Assembly: GCA_022340865.1 (NCBI GenBank)
Contig: JAJDNC010000023.1
Coordinates: forward strand, 1 to 46,258
Origin: Gemmatimonadota bacterium
Lineage (GTDB): Bacteria; Gemmatimonadota; Gemmatimonadetes; Longimicrobiales; Gaopeijiaceae
DNA: 46,258 nt
Reading direction: 5' to 3'
The notes beneath the pieces were generated by a model. The model was not told where the DNA came from, did no database searches, and saw only the letters and a list, made by a program, of their open reading frames with translations. This document shows, piece after piece, positions 7,516 to 15,563 of this stretch (positions are counted from its first letter, which is position 1; every line of letters begins with the position of its first letter). The translations under genes were made by a program, and so were the position numbers.

Positions 7516-7676
7516 GACCGTCAACCTTTGGGCGATCAGCGCCTACGCGCCAGGGTCTCGTGGGCTCGGGACCGCCGTGCGCTGCCCTGGCAGCGCGCCC
7601 GTCGGGGTCGCGGGGATCCGGGGAGCCGCCCTCTGGATCTGGTGGTCCGTGATCCGCGGTCGTAGCATCAACACCC

Positions 7677-8291
7677 ATGTCGGACGCCAACCCCAATGCC
7701 CGCCTGGAAGCGTTCTGCGACGGCGTCTTCGCCATCGCCGCCACGTTGCTCGTCATCGACGTGAAGCTTCCCTCGACCGCGCCCATCGAGAGCACGGCCG
7801 GGCTGTGGCTCGCCCTGCGGCACGCCGGACCCGCCATCGCGGCGTTCGTCCTGAGCTTCGCCATCATCTTCATCACCTGGGTCAACCACCACGCCACGCT
7901 CAAGCTCGTGGGCAAGTCCTCGCCGGCGTTCATCTACGCCAACGGCCTGCTGCTGCTCTCGGTGGTCTTCCTGCCGTTTCCCACTGGGCTCCTGGGCGAG
8001 TACGTGCTGACGGACCATGCGAGCCCGGCGGTCGCGCTCTACAACGCCGTCCTGGCGGTGCAGGGTGTGGCGTGGATCCTGATGAGCGAAACGGTCCGCT
8101 GGGGTAGCCTGGCCAGGAGCGAGCGCACAGCCGCCCAGATCCGGGCGAGTGGTCGCTTCGGCTGGGTTGCGTTGGTGATCTATGCTCTGTGCGCGGTGCT
8201 GGCGCTCCGCTTCCCCAGGACCGTGGCGGCCATAACGGTGGTCATCTGGATATTCTGGCTCGTCCTGGGGATCACCATGAAGCCGGAGTGA
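7677..8291 (+). CDS. TMEM175-family (DUF1211) potassium-channel-like membrane protein
   Basis: A 204-residue protein with about six hydrophobic helices. The family signature in helix 1 reads 'RLEAFCDGVFAIAATLLVID' (residues 9-28); the usual form is FSDGVFAI, so Cys14 replaces the common Ser. Bacterial members are short, single-repeat proteins that assemble as tetrameric K+ channels in the inner membrane. The ATG at 7677 has no Shine-Dalgarno; 'TAGCAT' lies 8 nt upstream, so the transcript may be nearly leaderless. It stands alone between the toxin-antitoxin region and the convergent OPT transporter gene. Confidence 0.88.
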   Translation: MSDANPNARLEAFCDGVFAIAATLLVIDVKLPSTAPIESTAGLWLALRHAGPAIAAFVLSFAIIFITWVNHHATLKLVGKSSPAFIYANGLLLLSVVFLPFPTGLLGEYVLTDHASPAVALYNAVLAVQGVAWILMSETVRWGSLARSERTAAQIRASGRFGWVALVIYALCAVLALRFPRTVAAITVVIWIFWLVLGITMKPE

Positions 8292-8307
8292 CGAAGCGGG
8301 GTCGACC

Positions 8308-8322
8308 GGCCCGGCTCGGGCC
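8308..8322. terminator. Hairpin between convergent genes
   Basis: GGCCCG, loop GCT, CGGGCC: a perfect 6-bp stem in the 82-bp gap between the stops of the TMEM175-like gene and the OPT gene. There is no T tract, so it is only a possible bidirectional transcription end. Confidence 0.3.
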
Positions 8323-8373
8323 TGCCGCCCGTTGCGTCCAGCCACCGGTCGGCCTGACCGCCCGGAGGGGGCC

Positions 8374-10260
8374 TCAGGCCGCCTCGTCCCCCTTCCGTCC
8401 CGCCACGTACAGGAACGCGCACAGCGCCACCCCCGCCGCGAGCGTGAGGATCTCGCCGGTGACGCCGCCCACCATCGGCGGCTTCTCCTTGGGGATCCAC
8501 TGCTCGAAGGCCAGGAACGCGATGAACACCCCGGCCAGCCCCTCGCCGGCGACCAGGCCCGACGCCGCCAGGATCCCCGGATCGCTCTTCGCCTCGCCGG
8601 CGGGCGTCGTGCGCCGCTTCTCCACCACCAGCCGGACGCACCCGCCCACGTAGATGGCCAGCATGGAGGAGAGCGGCAGGTAGACGCCGATGGCGAAGGC
8701 CAGCCCGCTCACGCCGCAGAGCATGGCGGAGATGACCACGCCGGCGCCGGTGCCCACCAGCGGCCACGGCAGGTTGCCCGCCAGGACGCCCTCGATGATG
8801 GTCTTCATGAGCGTGGCTTGCGGAGCGGGCACCTCCGGCGAGCCGAACGTATAGGTCTTGCCCAGCAGGAGGATCACCGCCGCCACCGCCCAGCACGCGA
8901 TGGCCGCGCCGATGTACTGGCCGAGCTGCTGCTTCGCGGGGGTGGCGCCCACCAGCCAGCCGGTCTTGAGGTCCTGGCTGATGTCGCCGGCCTTGGAGGC
9001 GGCGATGGCCACCACGGTGCCCACCGTGAGCACCGCTGCCATGGCGCCGGGGCCGGTCCAGCCCTCGTAGGCGAACACCGTGGCCACGGCCAGGAGCGTC
9101 ACCAGGGTGATGCCGGAGGTGGGCTGGGACGACACGCCGACGATGCCCACGATGCGCGCCGCCACCGCGACGAAGAGGAGCCCGAAGAGCCCCACCCCCG
9201 CGGCGCAGATGGCGCGCTGCACCGGTGTGAGCGCGCCGCCGAAGATCCCCGGAATCAGCGCGGCGGCGGCGATGACGAAGGCCACGCCCACGACGATGAC
9301 GATGGGGGGCATGTCGCGGTCGGTCTCCTCCACCTCGGTGGCGGCCGCGCCGGGGCGCGAGCCCAGGATTCCCTTGAAGACCGCGGAGAGCGCGCCCCAC
9401 ATGGTGGGCATCCCCCGGAGCACGGTGAGGATCCCGGCGACGGCCACGGCGCCGGCGCCGATGTAGCGCACGTACTTGCTCCAGATCTCGGTGGCGGTCA
9501 TGTCCGCCACGAGCTTGGTGTGCTCCGGCGCCAGCGGCGTGCCCAGGTGCGCGCCCACGATGGCGATGAGGGGCGTGAGGGCCAGCGCCGACACGATGGA
9601 GCCAGCAACCAATACGCCGGACTGCCGATATCCCAGGATGTAGCCCACCGCGAACAGGGCCGGGGCCAACTCGAGGGCGAGCTCGGCCTTGGGCAGGAGG
9701 GGCACCGCGGCGGCGACGGTGGAGGGAATGAGGAAGAGAGCGGAGAGCCCGAGCTTGACCGCTCCGCCCAAGGCCATCCCCCAGAAAATCCAGGCGCCGT
9801 GCTTCGCCTCGCTCTCGGTGGCGTGCAGCACCTCGGCGCACGCGGTGCCCTCGGGGTAGGGGAGCTCCTCGTGCGCATCCACGATGAGGATGCGCCTGAG
9901 GGGGATCATCGCCGATATCCCCAGGACGCCTCCCAGGAAGGTGAGGGCGGTGATCTGCATGTACGGCGGTACGATCCCCCACAGGAATAGCGCGGGCAGC
10001 GTGAAGATCGCCCCGGTGGCCAACGCCGTGGAGGCCGACCCGATGGTCTGCGAGATGTTGGCCTCGAGGATCGTGGAGCGCAGCCGCAGCGCCCGGAACG
10101 CCACCACCGTCATCACCGCCGCGGGGATGGAGGCGGTGATGGTCATGCCCACCTTGAGTCCGATGTAGGCGTTGGCCGCGCCGAAGACGACGCCGAGCAC
10201 GGCGCCGGCCACCACCGCCTTGAGCGTGAACTCCGCCACGCTCTCCCGCCGGCGTGTCAT
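8374..10260 (-). CDS. OPT-family oligopeptide transporter
   Basis: A 628-residue polytopic membrane protein with about 14-16 hydrophobic segments. The N-terminal segment contains 'NAYIGLKVGMTITASIPAAV', the signature of the OPT/YSL family, and 'EVLHATESEAKHG' (about 138-150) matches the conserved cytosolic loop after the second helix pair. The family imports small peptides or metal chelates with protons. ATG at 10260 is used; one extra TTG codon upstream is also open. The weak leader (CGGAT) gives little help with the start. In a window full of secreted peptidases it is a plausible route for peptide uptake. Confidence 0.92.
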   Translation of the reverse strand: MTRRRESVAEFTLKAVVAGAVLGVVFGAANAYIGLKVGMTITASIPAAVMTVVAFRALRLRSTILEANISQTIGSASTALATGAIFTLPALFLWGIVPPYMQITALTFLGGVLGISAMIPLRRILIVDAHEELPYPEGTACAEVLHATESEAKHGAWIFWGMALGGAVKLGLSALFLIPSTVAAAVPLLPKAELALELAPALFAVGYILGYRQSGVLVAGSIVSALALTPLIAIVGAHLGTPLAPEHTKLVADMTATEIWSKYVRYIGAGAVAVAGILTVLRGMPTMWGALSAVFKGILGSRPGAAATEVEETDRDMPPIVIVVGVAFVIAAAALIPGIFGGALTPVQRAICAAGVGLFGLLFVAVAARIVGIVGVSSQPTSGITLVTLLAVATVFAYEGWTGPGAMAAVLTVGTVVAIAASKAGDISQDLKTGWLVGATPAKQQLGQYIGAAIACWAVAAVILLLGKTYTFGSPEVPAPQATLMKTIIEGVLAGNLPWPLVGTGAGVVISAMLCGVSGLAFAIGVYLPLSSMLAIYVGGCVRLVVEKRRTTPAGEAKSDPGILAASGLVAGEGLAGVFIAFLAFEQWIPKEKPPMVGGVTGEILTLAAGVALCAFLYVAGRKGDEAA

Positions 10261-10321
10261 CAATGTCCGCTATCCGTGTGGTTCTGGGGTTGGATTCGCG
10301 CCCGGAGCGGGCGCCTCCGGA

Positions 10322-10600
10322 TCAGGCGTTCGTGGCGGCCGCCCCATCGCCCCTGAGGGCGTTGTAGAGCCAGGCGAAGACGGCGCCGCCCACCAGGCCG
10401 TCCACGAAGCCGTAGCACGTTCCCACGATCACGCCGACGAAGCCGGACATGGCCGCGTAGCCGGGATAGATGGAGCGCGCCATGTCGAGGAACGCCACGC
10501 CGTATCCGGCCCAGATCAGGTTCCCGATGCCGACGAGGAAGATGCAGGCTGCCCACATAATGGCGAGCGTCAGCGCAATGCCCTTCACGGAAAGCTTCAT
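10322..10600 (-). CDS. Small two- to three-helix membrane protein ('phage holin-like')
   Basis: A 92-residue protein with hydrophobic helices at about 7-33 and 49-82, the second rich in Gly ('GFVGVIVGTCYGFVDGLVGG'). The ATG at 10600 has a strong AGGAGG 6 nt upstream; longer open frames upstream are not supported. Proteins of this type are often annotated as holin-like, but no lysis genes are present, so a structural or transport-accessory role in the inner membrane is as likely. It lies just upstream of the OPT gene on the same strand, 61 bp apart, and may be co-transcribed with it. Confidence 0.7.
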   Translation of the reverse strand: MKLSVKGIALTLAIMWAACIFLVGIGNLIWAGYGVAFLDMARSIYPGYAAMSGFVGVIVGTCYGFVDGLVGGAVFAWLYNALRGDGAAATNA

Positions 10601-10796
10601 CTCGACCTCCTCGGATTGGACGGTGTGGATCCCCGACATGCGTGGATCCGGCAACTTGGGGCCGCGGAGGGTTCCGTGTCGAGTATGCTCCGGAAGACGC
10701 GTGGGTGGTGCTCGTGACGGTGGCGCCTGCCCCGCCCATGTGGCATTGTGCACGGGGCGCCGGATGGGAGCGCCCCCTTCAGACCGGAGGTGCCTC

Positions 10797-11210
10797 GTGA
10801 AGCGCTTTGCCTCGAGAGAATTCGGCGCACTGGCGCTCGTGCTGTGCGCCGCCTTGGCGTCGTGTGGGGGCTCGGGTGCCTCCGGAGCGGGCGCCGGCGC
10901 CCCGAAGCCGTCGGCCAATCGCCTCACCGCTTCCGACCTGGCGCACACCGGCGCCAGCGACCTCTACAGCGCCGTGCAGCAGCTGCGGCCCCAGTGGCTG
11001 GTGGTGCGTGGCGGCGTCGACCTGCGGGGGCAGCAGGCCGCCATCGGGGTCATCGTGGACGGCCTCCGGCAGCGCGGGGGCGTCGACGTCCTCAGGAACA
11101 TGCCGCTCACCGACGTCCAGGAAGTGAGCTTCTTGAGCGCCCGAGACGCCACCACGAAATACGGCACCAACATGACGGTCGGCGCCATCGTGGTCGTCAC
11201 GAAGCACTGA
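10797..11210 (+). CDS. Lipoprotein with a stand-alone TonB-plug-like domain
   Basis: A 137-residue protein from GTG 10797 with GGAGG 8 nt upstream. Residues 1-22 form a lipoprotein signal peptide with lipobox LASC (Cys23). The mature part reads 'DLYSAVQQLRPQWL' then 'GVIVDGLRQRGGVDVLRNM', 'VQEVSFLSARDATTKYGT' and 'GAIVVVTK'. That order (short helix, strand, V.VDG, L..ip..dV..i..l...da...yGt....G.I.V.T) is the plug domain of TonB-dependent receptors without any beta-barrel. It probably sits in the periplasm attached to a membrane. Its function is unknown; the pattern is typical of secreted Gemmatimonadota proteins. Confidence 0.75.
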   Translation: MKRFASREFGALALVLCAALASCGGSGASGAGAGAPKPSANRLTASDLAHTGASDLYSAVQQLRPQWLVVRGGVDLRGQQAAIGVIVDGLRQRGGVDVLRNMPLTDVQEVSFLSARDATTKYGTNMTVGAIVVVTKH

Positions 11211-11471
11211 CGGTTCCGCCGTCAGGGGGGCGCCCCCGCCCCGCCGGAACGAGGGGGGACGCTCCCACCCCTTGTCGCCCCATTCGAGGGCGGTGAGCTT
11301 TCGGGGTTGGTAGGCGCCCGGGAGGTTCGGCGCGCCCGCGTCCGGCTTTCTTCAGGAGCTCCCTCCCCGCGGCGTCCAGCCCCGCCGTGAAGCCCGTCGA
11401 CGCCGCCGGCGCTGCGCGCCTTTCGCACCTCGTGCGGACTCCTGCGCGCGTCTCGGTCCACGGCTTCGGCA

Positions 11472-11483
11472 GGGAGCGCTCCC
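11472..11483. promoter_or_regulatory. 12-bp palindrome abutting the S46 peptidase start codon
   Basis: GGGAGCGCTCCC is a perfect palindrome ending immediately before ATG 11484 and includes the only Shine-Dalgarno-like sequence (GGGAG). It could be a protein-binding site or an RNA structure masking the ribosome site. In such GC-rich DNA a 12-bp palindrome may also arise by chance. Confidence 0.3.
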
Positions 11484-13616
11484 ATGAGACACATGCCTTC
11501 TCGGCCCGCCCTCGCGCTGGCCCTCACCCTGGCCGCCTCGGCGGGCCTGAACGGCCTCGCAGGGCCGGTGGCGGCTCAGCAGCAGGCCACGGCCATCCCC
11601 GCGGGATATGTGCCCGAGTTCGGCACCATGTGGACCTTCGACGCGCCGCCTCTCGATTACTGGCAGGCGCGCTACGGCTTCCGGCCCACGCAGGCGTGGC
11701 TGGACCACCTTCGGCTGTCGGCGGTGCGCCTGCCGGGATGCTCGGCCTCCTTCGTGTCCGCCGACGGGCTCATCATGACCAATCACCACTGCTCGCGCTC
11801 GTGCATCGCCCGGGTGTCGCCACCCGACACCGACTACCTGAGCACGGGCTTCGCAGCGCAGACCCCCGGGGAGGAGGTGAAGTGCCCGGGGATGTACGCC
11901 GACCAACTGGTCTCCATCCAGGACGTCACCGGGCAGATCCGCGGGAAGGTGACGGCTGCGGCTGCGGCGGAGCGGGTGGCGCAGCGCGACTCGGCCATCG
12001 GGGAGGTGCGCTCCACGTGCGAGAAGGCCACGGGCATGCGCTGCCAGGTGGTGGCCCTCTACAACGGCGGCATGTACTCGCTGTACACGTACCGCCGCTA
12101 CGACGACCTGCGGCTGGTGATGGCTCCGGAGCTCCAGACCGCGTACTTCGGCGGTGACGACGACAACTTCACGTACCCGCGCTACGACCTGGACGTGAGC
12201 TTCCTGCGCGCGTACGAGAATGGGCAGCCCGTCCATCCGAAGGACCACCTGACGTGGAGCGCGGCGGGGGCGAAGGACGGTGAGGCCGTCTTCGTGGTGG
12301 GCAACCCGGGATCCACCGGGAGGCTGCTCACGCTGGCGGAGATGGAGTACCTGCGTGACGTGACGTACCCCGCCGCCCTGGCCGGCTACGCCACGCGTCT
12401 GGAGATGCTGCGGAAGCTGTCCGCGGAGAGCCCGGAGAACGCCCGGCGCTACCAGACCACGATCCTGGGGATCACCAACTCACAGAAGGCGATCCAGGGA
12501 TACCTGTCGGGGCTCCTCGACCCGAAGATCATGGCCCGCAAGGCGGCCTTCGAGAAGGAGTTCCGCGCCCGCATCGACGCCGATCCGACGCTGAAGGCGA
12601 AGTACGGGGGCACCTGGGACGCCATCGCCGACGCGCAGCTGGAGCTGGCCACCTTCGCGACCCAGGCCCGGTACTACGCCATGAACGGCTCGACGCTGCT
12701 GCGCTGGGCCATCGACCTCGTTCGGGTGGCGCAGCAATCGGCGCTTCCCGACGATCAGAGGCTGCCAGGATTCCGCGGAAGCCAGCTCGACCGTGTGCGC
12801 GGCCGCCTGCTCCGTGACCAGCCTCTCGACGAGGGCATGGAGCGCTTGCAGCTCACGGCCTGGCTCACCGCGGCGCAGAAGGACCTGGGGGCCGACGACG
12901 CGCTGGTGAAGGCGCTCCTGGCGGGCCGCACGCCGGAAGCCGCCGCCGACCAGATCGTGCGCACCAGCCATCTCAAGAACCTCGCCGAACGGAAGGAGCT
13001 CACGGAAGGTGGACCGGAGGAGGTCGCCCGGTGCACCGATCCGCTCATCGTGGCGGTGCGCGACCTGGTGCCGACGGCCGACAGCTACGTCAGGAGAGCG
13101 GCTCGGCTCGATGCCGTCATCTCGGCGAACCAGGAGAAGCTGGGCGAGGCCATCTACGCGGCGTACGGCAAGGCGCTCCCCCCGGATGCCACGTTCACGC
13201 TGCGCATCAGTGACGGCGTGGTCAAAGGCTTTCCCATGAACGGGACCATCGCGCCGTACAAGACGACCTTCTACGGGCTGTACGCCAGGAGCGCCGACTT
13301 CGACGACGCACCGCCCTTCCAGCTCACCGCGAGCTGGAAGAAGGCCGAGAGCGAGGTGGACATGAAGACGCCCATGGACTTCGTGTCCACCGCCGACATC
13401 ATCGGGGGCAACTCCGGCAGCCCGGTGGTGAACCGGGCCGGCGAGGTCGTGGGGCTCGTCTTCGACGGCAACATCGAGATGTTGCCCAACCGCTTCATCT
13501 TCACCGACGAGGTCTCCCGCTGTGTAGCCGTGCACTCCATGGCCATCATGGAGGCGCTGCGGAAGGTGTACGACGCGGGACGGATCGCGGACGAGCTCGA
13601 GGGGAAGGGCCGGTAG
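11484..13616 (+). CDS. S46-family dipeptidyl-peptidase (DPP7/DPP11-like), secreted
   Basis: A 710-residue protein, the normal S46 length. The signal peptide ends near 'VAAQQQ' (about 29-34). The chymotrypsin-like part has 'TNHHC' at 99-103 (catalytic His) and 'GGNSGSPVV' with catalytic Ser at about 644; the S46 helical domain lies between. S46 enzymes remove dipeptides from free N-termini in the periplasm. Just after the serine the sequence reads 'VFDGN'; from memory of the family, Gly in this FD(G/R) position goes with DPP7-like hydrophobic P1 preference and Arg with acidic DPP11, so a DPP7-like preference is inferred. The start ATG follows the palindrome at 11472-11483. It is a single-gene unit. 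Confidence 0.93.
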   Translation: MRHMPSRPALALALTLAASAGLNGLAGPVAAQQQATAIPAGYVPEFGTMWTFDAPPLDYWQARYGFRPTQAWLDHLRLSAVRLPGCSASFVSADGLIMTNHHCSRSCIARVSPPDTDYLSTGFAAQTPGEEVKCPGMYADQLVSIQDVTGQIRGKVTAAAAAERVAQRDSAIGEVRSTCEKATGMRCQVVALYNGGMYSLYTYRRYDDLRLVMAPELQTAYFGGDDDNFTYPRYDLDVSFLRAYENGQPVHPKDHLTWSAAGAKDGEAVFVVGNPGSTGRLLTLAEMEYLRDVTYPAALAGYATRLEMLRKLSAESPENARRYQTTILGITNSQKAIQGYLSGLLDPKIMARKAAFEKEFRARIDADPTLKAKYGGTWDAIADAQLELATFATQARYYAMNGSTLLRWAIDLVRVAQQSALPDDQRLPGFRGSQLDRVRGRLLRDQPLDEGMERLQLTAWLTAAQKDLGADDALVKALLAGRTPEAAADQIVRTSHLKNLAERKELTEGGPEEVARCTDPLIVAVRDLVPTADSYVRRAARLDAVISANQEKLGEAIYAAYGKALPPDATFTLRISDGVVKGFPMNGTIAPYKTTFYGLYARSADFDDAPPFQLTASWKKAESEVDMKTPMDFVSTADIIGGNSGSPVVNRAGEVVGLVFDGNIEMLPNRFIFTDEVSRCVAVHSMAIMEALRKVYDAGRIADELEGKGR

Positions 13617-13638
13617 CGGCCGGGACGGCATCGGTGGA

Positions 13639-13666
13639 CGGGCCGCGGCCGACCCGGCGCGGCCCG
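13639..13666. terminator. 9-bp hairpin between convergent genes
   Basis: CGGGCCGCG (13639-13647) and CGCGGCCCG (13658-13666) pair perfectly across a 10-nt loop, exactly in the 51-bp gap between the S46 peptidase stop and the methyltransferase stop. The position fits a bidirectional terminator, although no T tract follows. Confidence 0.45.
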
Positions 13667-13667
13667 C

Positions 13668-14312
13668 CTACCCGTCCTTCTTCGTCGCGAAGTACTCCCG
13701 GAGGCCGCCGCGCAGCGTGAAGGCACGCTCCACCTCGAAGGGCTCGAGGAGCCGGCCCACCTGGGCGGGCAGGAGGGGGCTGTGGGCCGGCTGGGGCGGG
13801 CCCACCACGCTCTGGACCATGCGGTCCAGGTCGAGGAGCGTGAAGCGAAGCGGACGGGTGGTGGGCTCGCCGGAGGTGTCGACGATCACGTAGAGGCGCG
13901 CGCCGGGGGCGGTGAGCTCGGCGAGCCGCTTGATGAGCGCCGGGCGCTCCTCGGGCCACAGCCGGTCCAGGAGGTCCCACGCCAGCACGACGTCATAGGG
14001 CTGACGCGGATGCGGCGGCAGCGCCTTGAGCGCTGCCGCCCAGTCCGGCCCCCGCGGTGGATCGGTGAGCAGGTCCGCCACGCGGATCTGGCGAGAGAAC
14101 CGGCCGTAGAGATCCAGGTGGTTCTCTGCGGCGGGTCCCAGGTCCAGGACCGAGTGGCTGCCGTCCGCGCTCAGCCCCGCGAACAGCGCAGCGACCCCCG
14201 GCGCCGCACGCTCCAGCGGTGGAGGCAGCGACTCGCGTGGTTTCTCGGACTCCTCGGCACCGGGGCGTTGGCCGTGGGCAGGCGTGTGCCGGAGCCGGCC
14301 CAGCCAGCCCAC
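13668..14312 (-). CDS. Class I SAM-dependent methyltransferase-like protein
   Basis: A 214-residue protein. 'SVLDLGPAAENHLDLYG' (about 53-69) is motif I with the acidic D-L-G of the SAM-binding loop, and 'YDVVLAWDLLDRLWPEERPALIKRL' contains motif IV-V features ('DVVLAWDLLD' about 105-114) followed by a helix and the strand 'GARLYVIVD'. The N-terminal 30 residues are polar and low in complexity. GTG 14312 directly follows the TAG of the bactofilin gene with no gap, so the two are an operon with coupled translation. The substrate is unknown; the neighbour suggests a cytoskeleton- or envelope-related target. Confidence 0.65.
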   Translation of the reverse strand: MGWLGRLRHTPAHGQRPGAEESEKPRESLPPPLERAAPGVAALFAGLSADGSHSVLDLGPAAENHLDLYGRFSRQIRVADLLTDPPRGPDWAAALKALPPHPRQPYDVVLAWDLLDRLWPEERPALIKRLAELTAPGARLYVIVDTSGEPTTRPLRFTLLDLDRMVQSVVGPPQPAHSPLLPAQVGRLLEPFEVERAFTLRGGLREYFATKKDG

Positions 14313-14924
14313 CTATGACATCGCCTTGCTCACCGGCCCGGACGAGCTGTCGTCCTTGGCGGACCTGTTGGCCCTTCCGGGCGCGGCGGTGGCGGAAGAC
14401 GTCGGCGTGGCCTCCGATGCCTTCGTGTCGGCTCCTGAAGACGCCGTGCCCGACGGGTTCGGCTTCGAGACTGACGGCTGCGACGTCTTGCCGGCCGCGG
14501 CGGATGCCTTGTTGGCGTCCCCCATGTCCACGAGCCCCCGGAAGTTGGCGCCGTCCTCGAGCACGACGCGCGGCGCGGTGATGTCCCCCTTCACCCGTGC
14601 GTCGCTGCGCAGGACCACCTGGTCCCGGGCCCGCAGGTCACCCTCCACCTCCCCTTCCACCGTGATCACCCGGGCCTTGATGTTCGCCTTCACGCGGCCC
14701 TCGGCGCCCACGGTCAGGGCGTGCTCCTCGAGGTCCACGGAGCCGTCCACGTTGCCCTGGATCAGGAGGTCCTCGTCACCGGTGACCTCGCCGTGGATCA
14801 TGATGGAGGGGCCGATCACCGCCCGCCCCGTCGGAGCGGAGGGAGTCGAGCGGGACACTTCCGGGCGTCGGGGCACTTCAACCTCACGGGGTGTGTCGGG
14901 CATGGCTTCGTCCTTCTTCCACAT
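14313..14924 (-). CDS. Bactofilin
   Basis: A 203-residue protein. Residues about 30-115 form the bactofilin beta-helix, seen as repeated short strands with V/I-x-G spacing ('IHGEVTGDEDLLIQGNVDG', 'VGAEGRVKANIKA', 'VEGEVEGDL', 'VKGDITAPRVVLEDGANFRG'). Bactofilins polymerise without nucleotide into filaments on the inner membrane and organise wall synthesis or cell shape. The C-terminal 80 residues are a disordered Ser/Ala/Thr/Pro-rich tail, long for the family. ATG 14924 is chosen because GGAGAGG precedes it; ATG at 14903 is an alternative. It is followed without a gap by the methyltransferase gene. Confidence 0.92.
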   Translation of the reverse strand: MWKKDEAMPDTPREVEVPRRPEVSRSTPSAPTGRAVIGPSIMIHGEVTGDEDLLIQGNVDGSVDLEEHALTVGAEGRVKANIKARVITVEGEVEGDLRARDQVVLRSDARVKGDITAPRVVLEDGANFRGLVDMGDANKASAAAGKTSQPSVSKPNPSGTASSGADTKASEATPTSSATAAPGRANRSAKDDSSSGPVSKAMS

Positions 14925-15068
14925 GCGTTGCCTCTCCTGGTCTGGCTGTAACGCGTGAATGTCGGCGCTCGAACGCGTGGCTGTATCGCAATCGAACGTC
15001 GCCACGGTACAAACCCGTGCCAATGGTGCAACAACCTTGCCAGAGATGCGAGTGTCTCGGTGCGCGCC

Positions 15069-15563
15069 TCACGGCGCCCCGGGCTCCGCGCCGCGGAGGA
15101 TGTCCTGAGCTCGAGCGATCAACCCACGGAGGTCCGTCACGACGCCGGCGACGGCCTCGGCGGCGCCCGGATCGAGAGTACCATAGCCCACGAGCTCCGC
15201 CGGCGTGACCTCGGAGAGGGCGATCTCCGCGAAGGACAACGTCGTGCTGACGGTCCAGCGCGCGGAACGATCCGCCTCCGGGGTCGGGACGTCGAGGCGC
15301 TCGAGGGCCTCGAGCATGCGCGCGCGGATGGCCGGCACGGCCTCCAGAAGGTGCCGGACCTCCTCGGACGTCAGGTCCGCGCGTTGCCGGTCGAAGGGGG
15401 TCAGCCTGCCGTTGGCGATGCGCAGGACCCCCTCCAGGAGGTCGCTCACGTGCGTGAACGCGGCCCTCACCGCCCGGGACTGGGCCGAGTTCAGCCTCGC
15501 GCCGGCCGTCCGGCCGTCATCGGCCACGTGCTTCGGTGGCGGAAGGAAGATCCAGGAGGGCAT
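15069..15563 (-). CDS. Small helical protein encoded with the dynamin-like GTPase (unknown function)
   Basis: A 164-residue protein, not recognised. It is predicted mostly helical, with amphipathic stretches 'SAQSRAVRAAFTHVSDLLEGVLRI' (abbreviated core AVRAAFTHVSDLL), 'VRHLLEAVPAIRARMLEALERL' (core IRARMLEALERL) and a C-terminal 'VAGVVTDLRGLIARAQDIL' region; it has no membrane segment or signal peptide. ATG 15563 has GGGAGAG upstream and overlaps the end of the GTPase gene by 47 bases; GTG 15527 would give 152 residues and an 11-base overlap. The overlap strongly suggests co-translation, so it may be a partner or regulator of the GTPase. Confidence 0.65.
   Translation of the reverse strand: MPSWIFLPPPKHVADDGRTAGARLNSAQSRAVRAAFTHVSDLLEGVLRIANGRLTPFDRQRADLTSEEVRHLLEAVPAIRARMLEALERLDVPTPEADRSARWTVSTTLSFAEIALSEVTPAELVGYGTLDPGAAEAVAGVVTDLRGLIARAQDILRGAEPGAP

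Noticed and set aside
6494..7676. An insertion sequence carrying the toxin-antitoxin genes
   Set aside because: No transposase and no terminal inverted repeats are visible; the flanking direct repeats are kinase coding fragments of 92 bp, not short target duplications.
10322..10600. A prophage lysis cassette suggested by the holin-like protein
   Set aside because: No endolysin, spanin, integrase or phage structural gene is nearby, and the base content does not differ from neighbours.
15009..15023. TTGGCACG on the minus strand upstream of bactofilin, a good -24 half of a sigma54 promoter
   Set aside because: The -12 half reads TTGT with the wrong spacing and no GC; one half alone is not enough.
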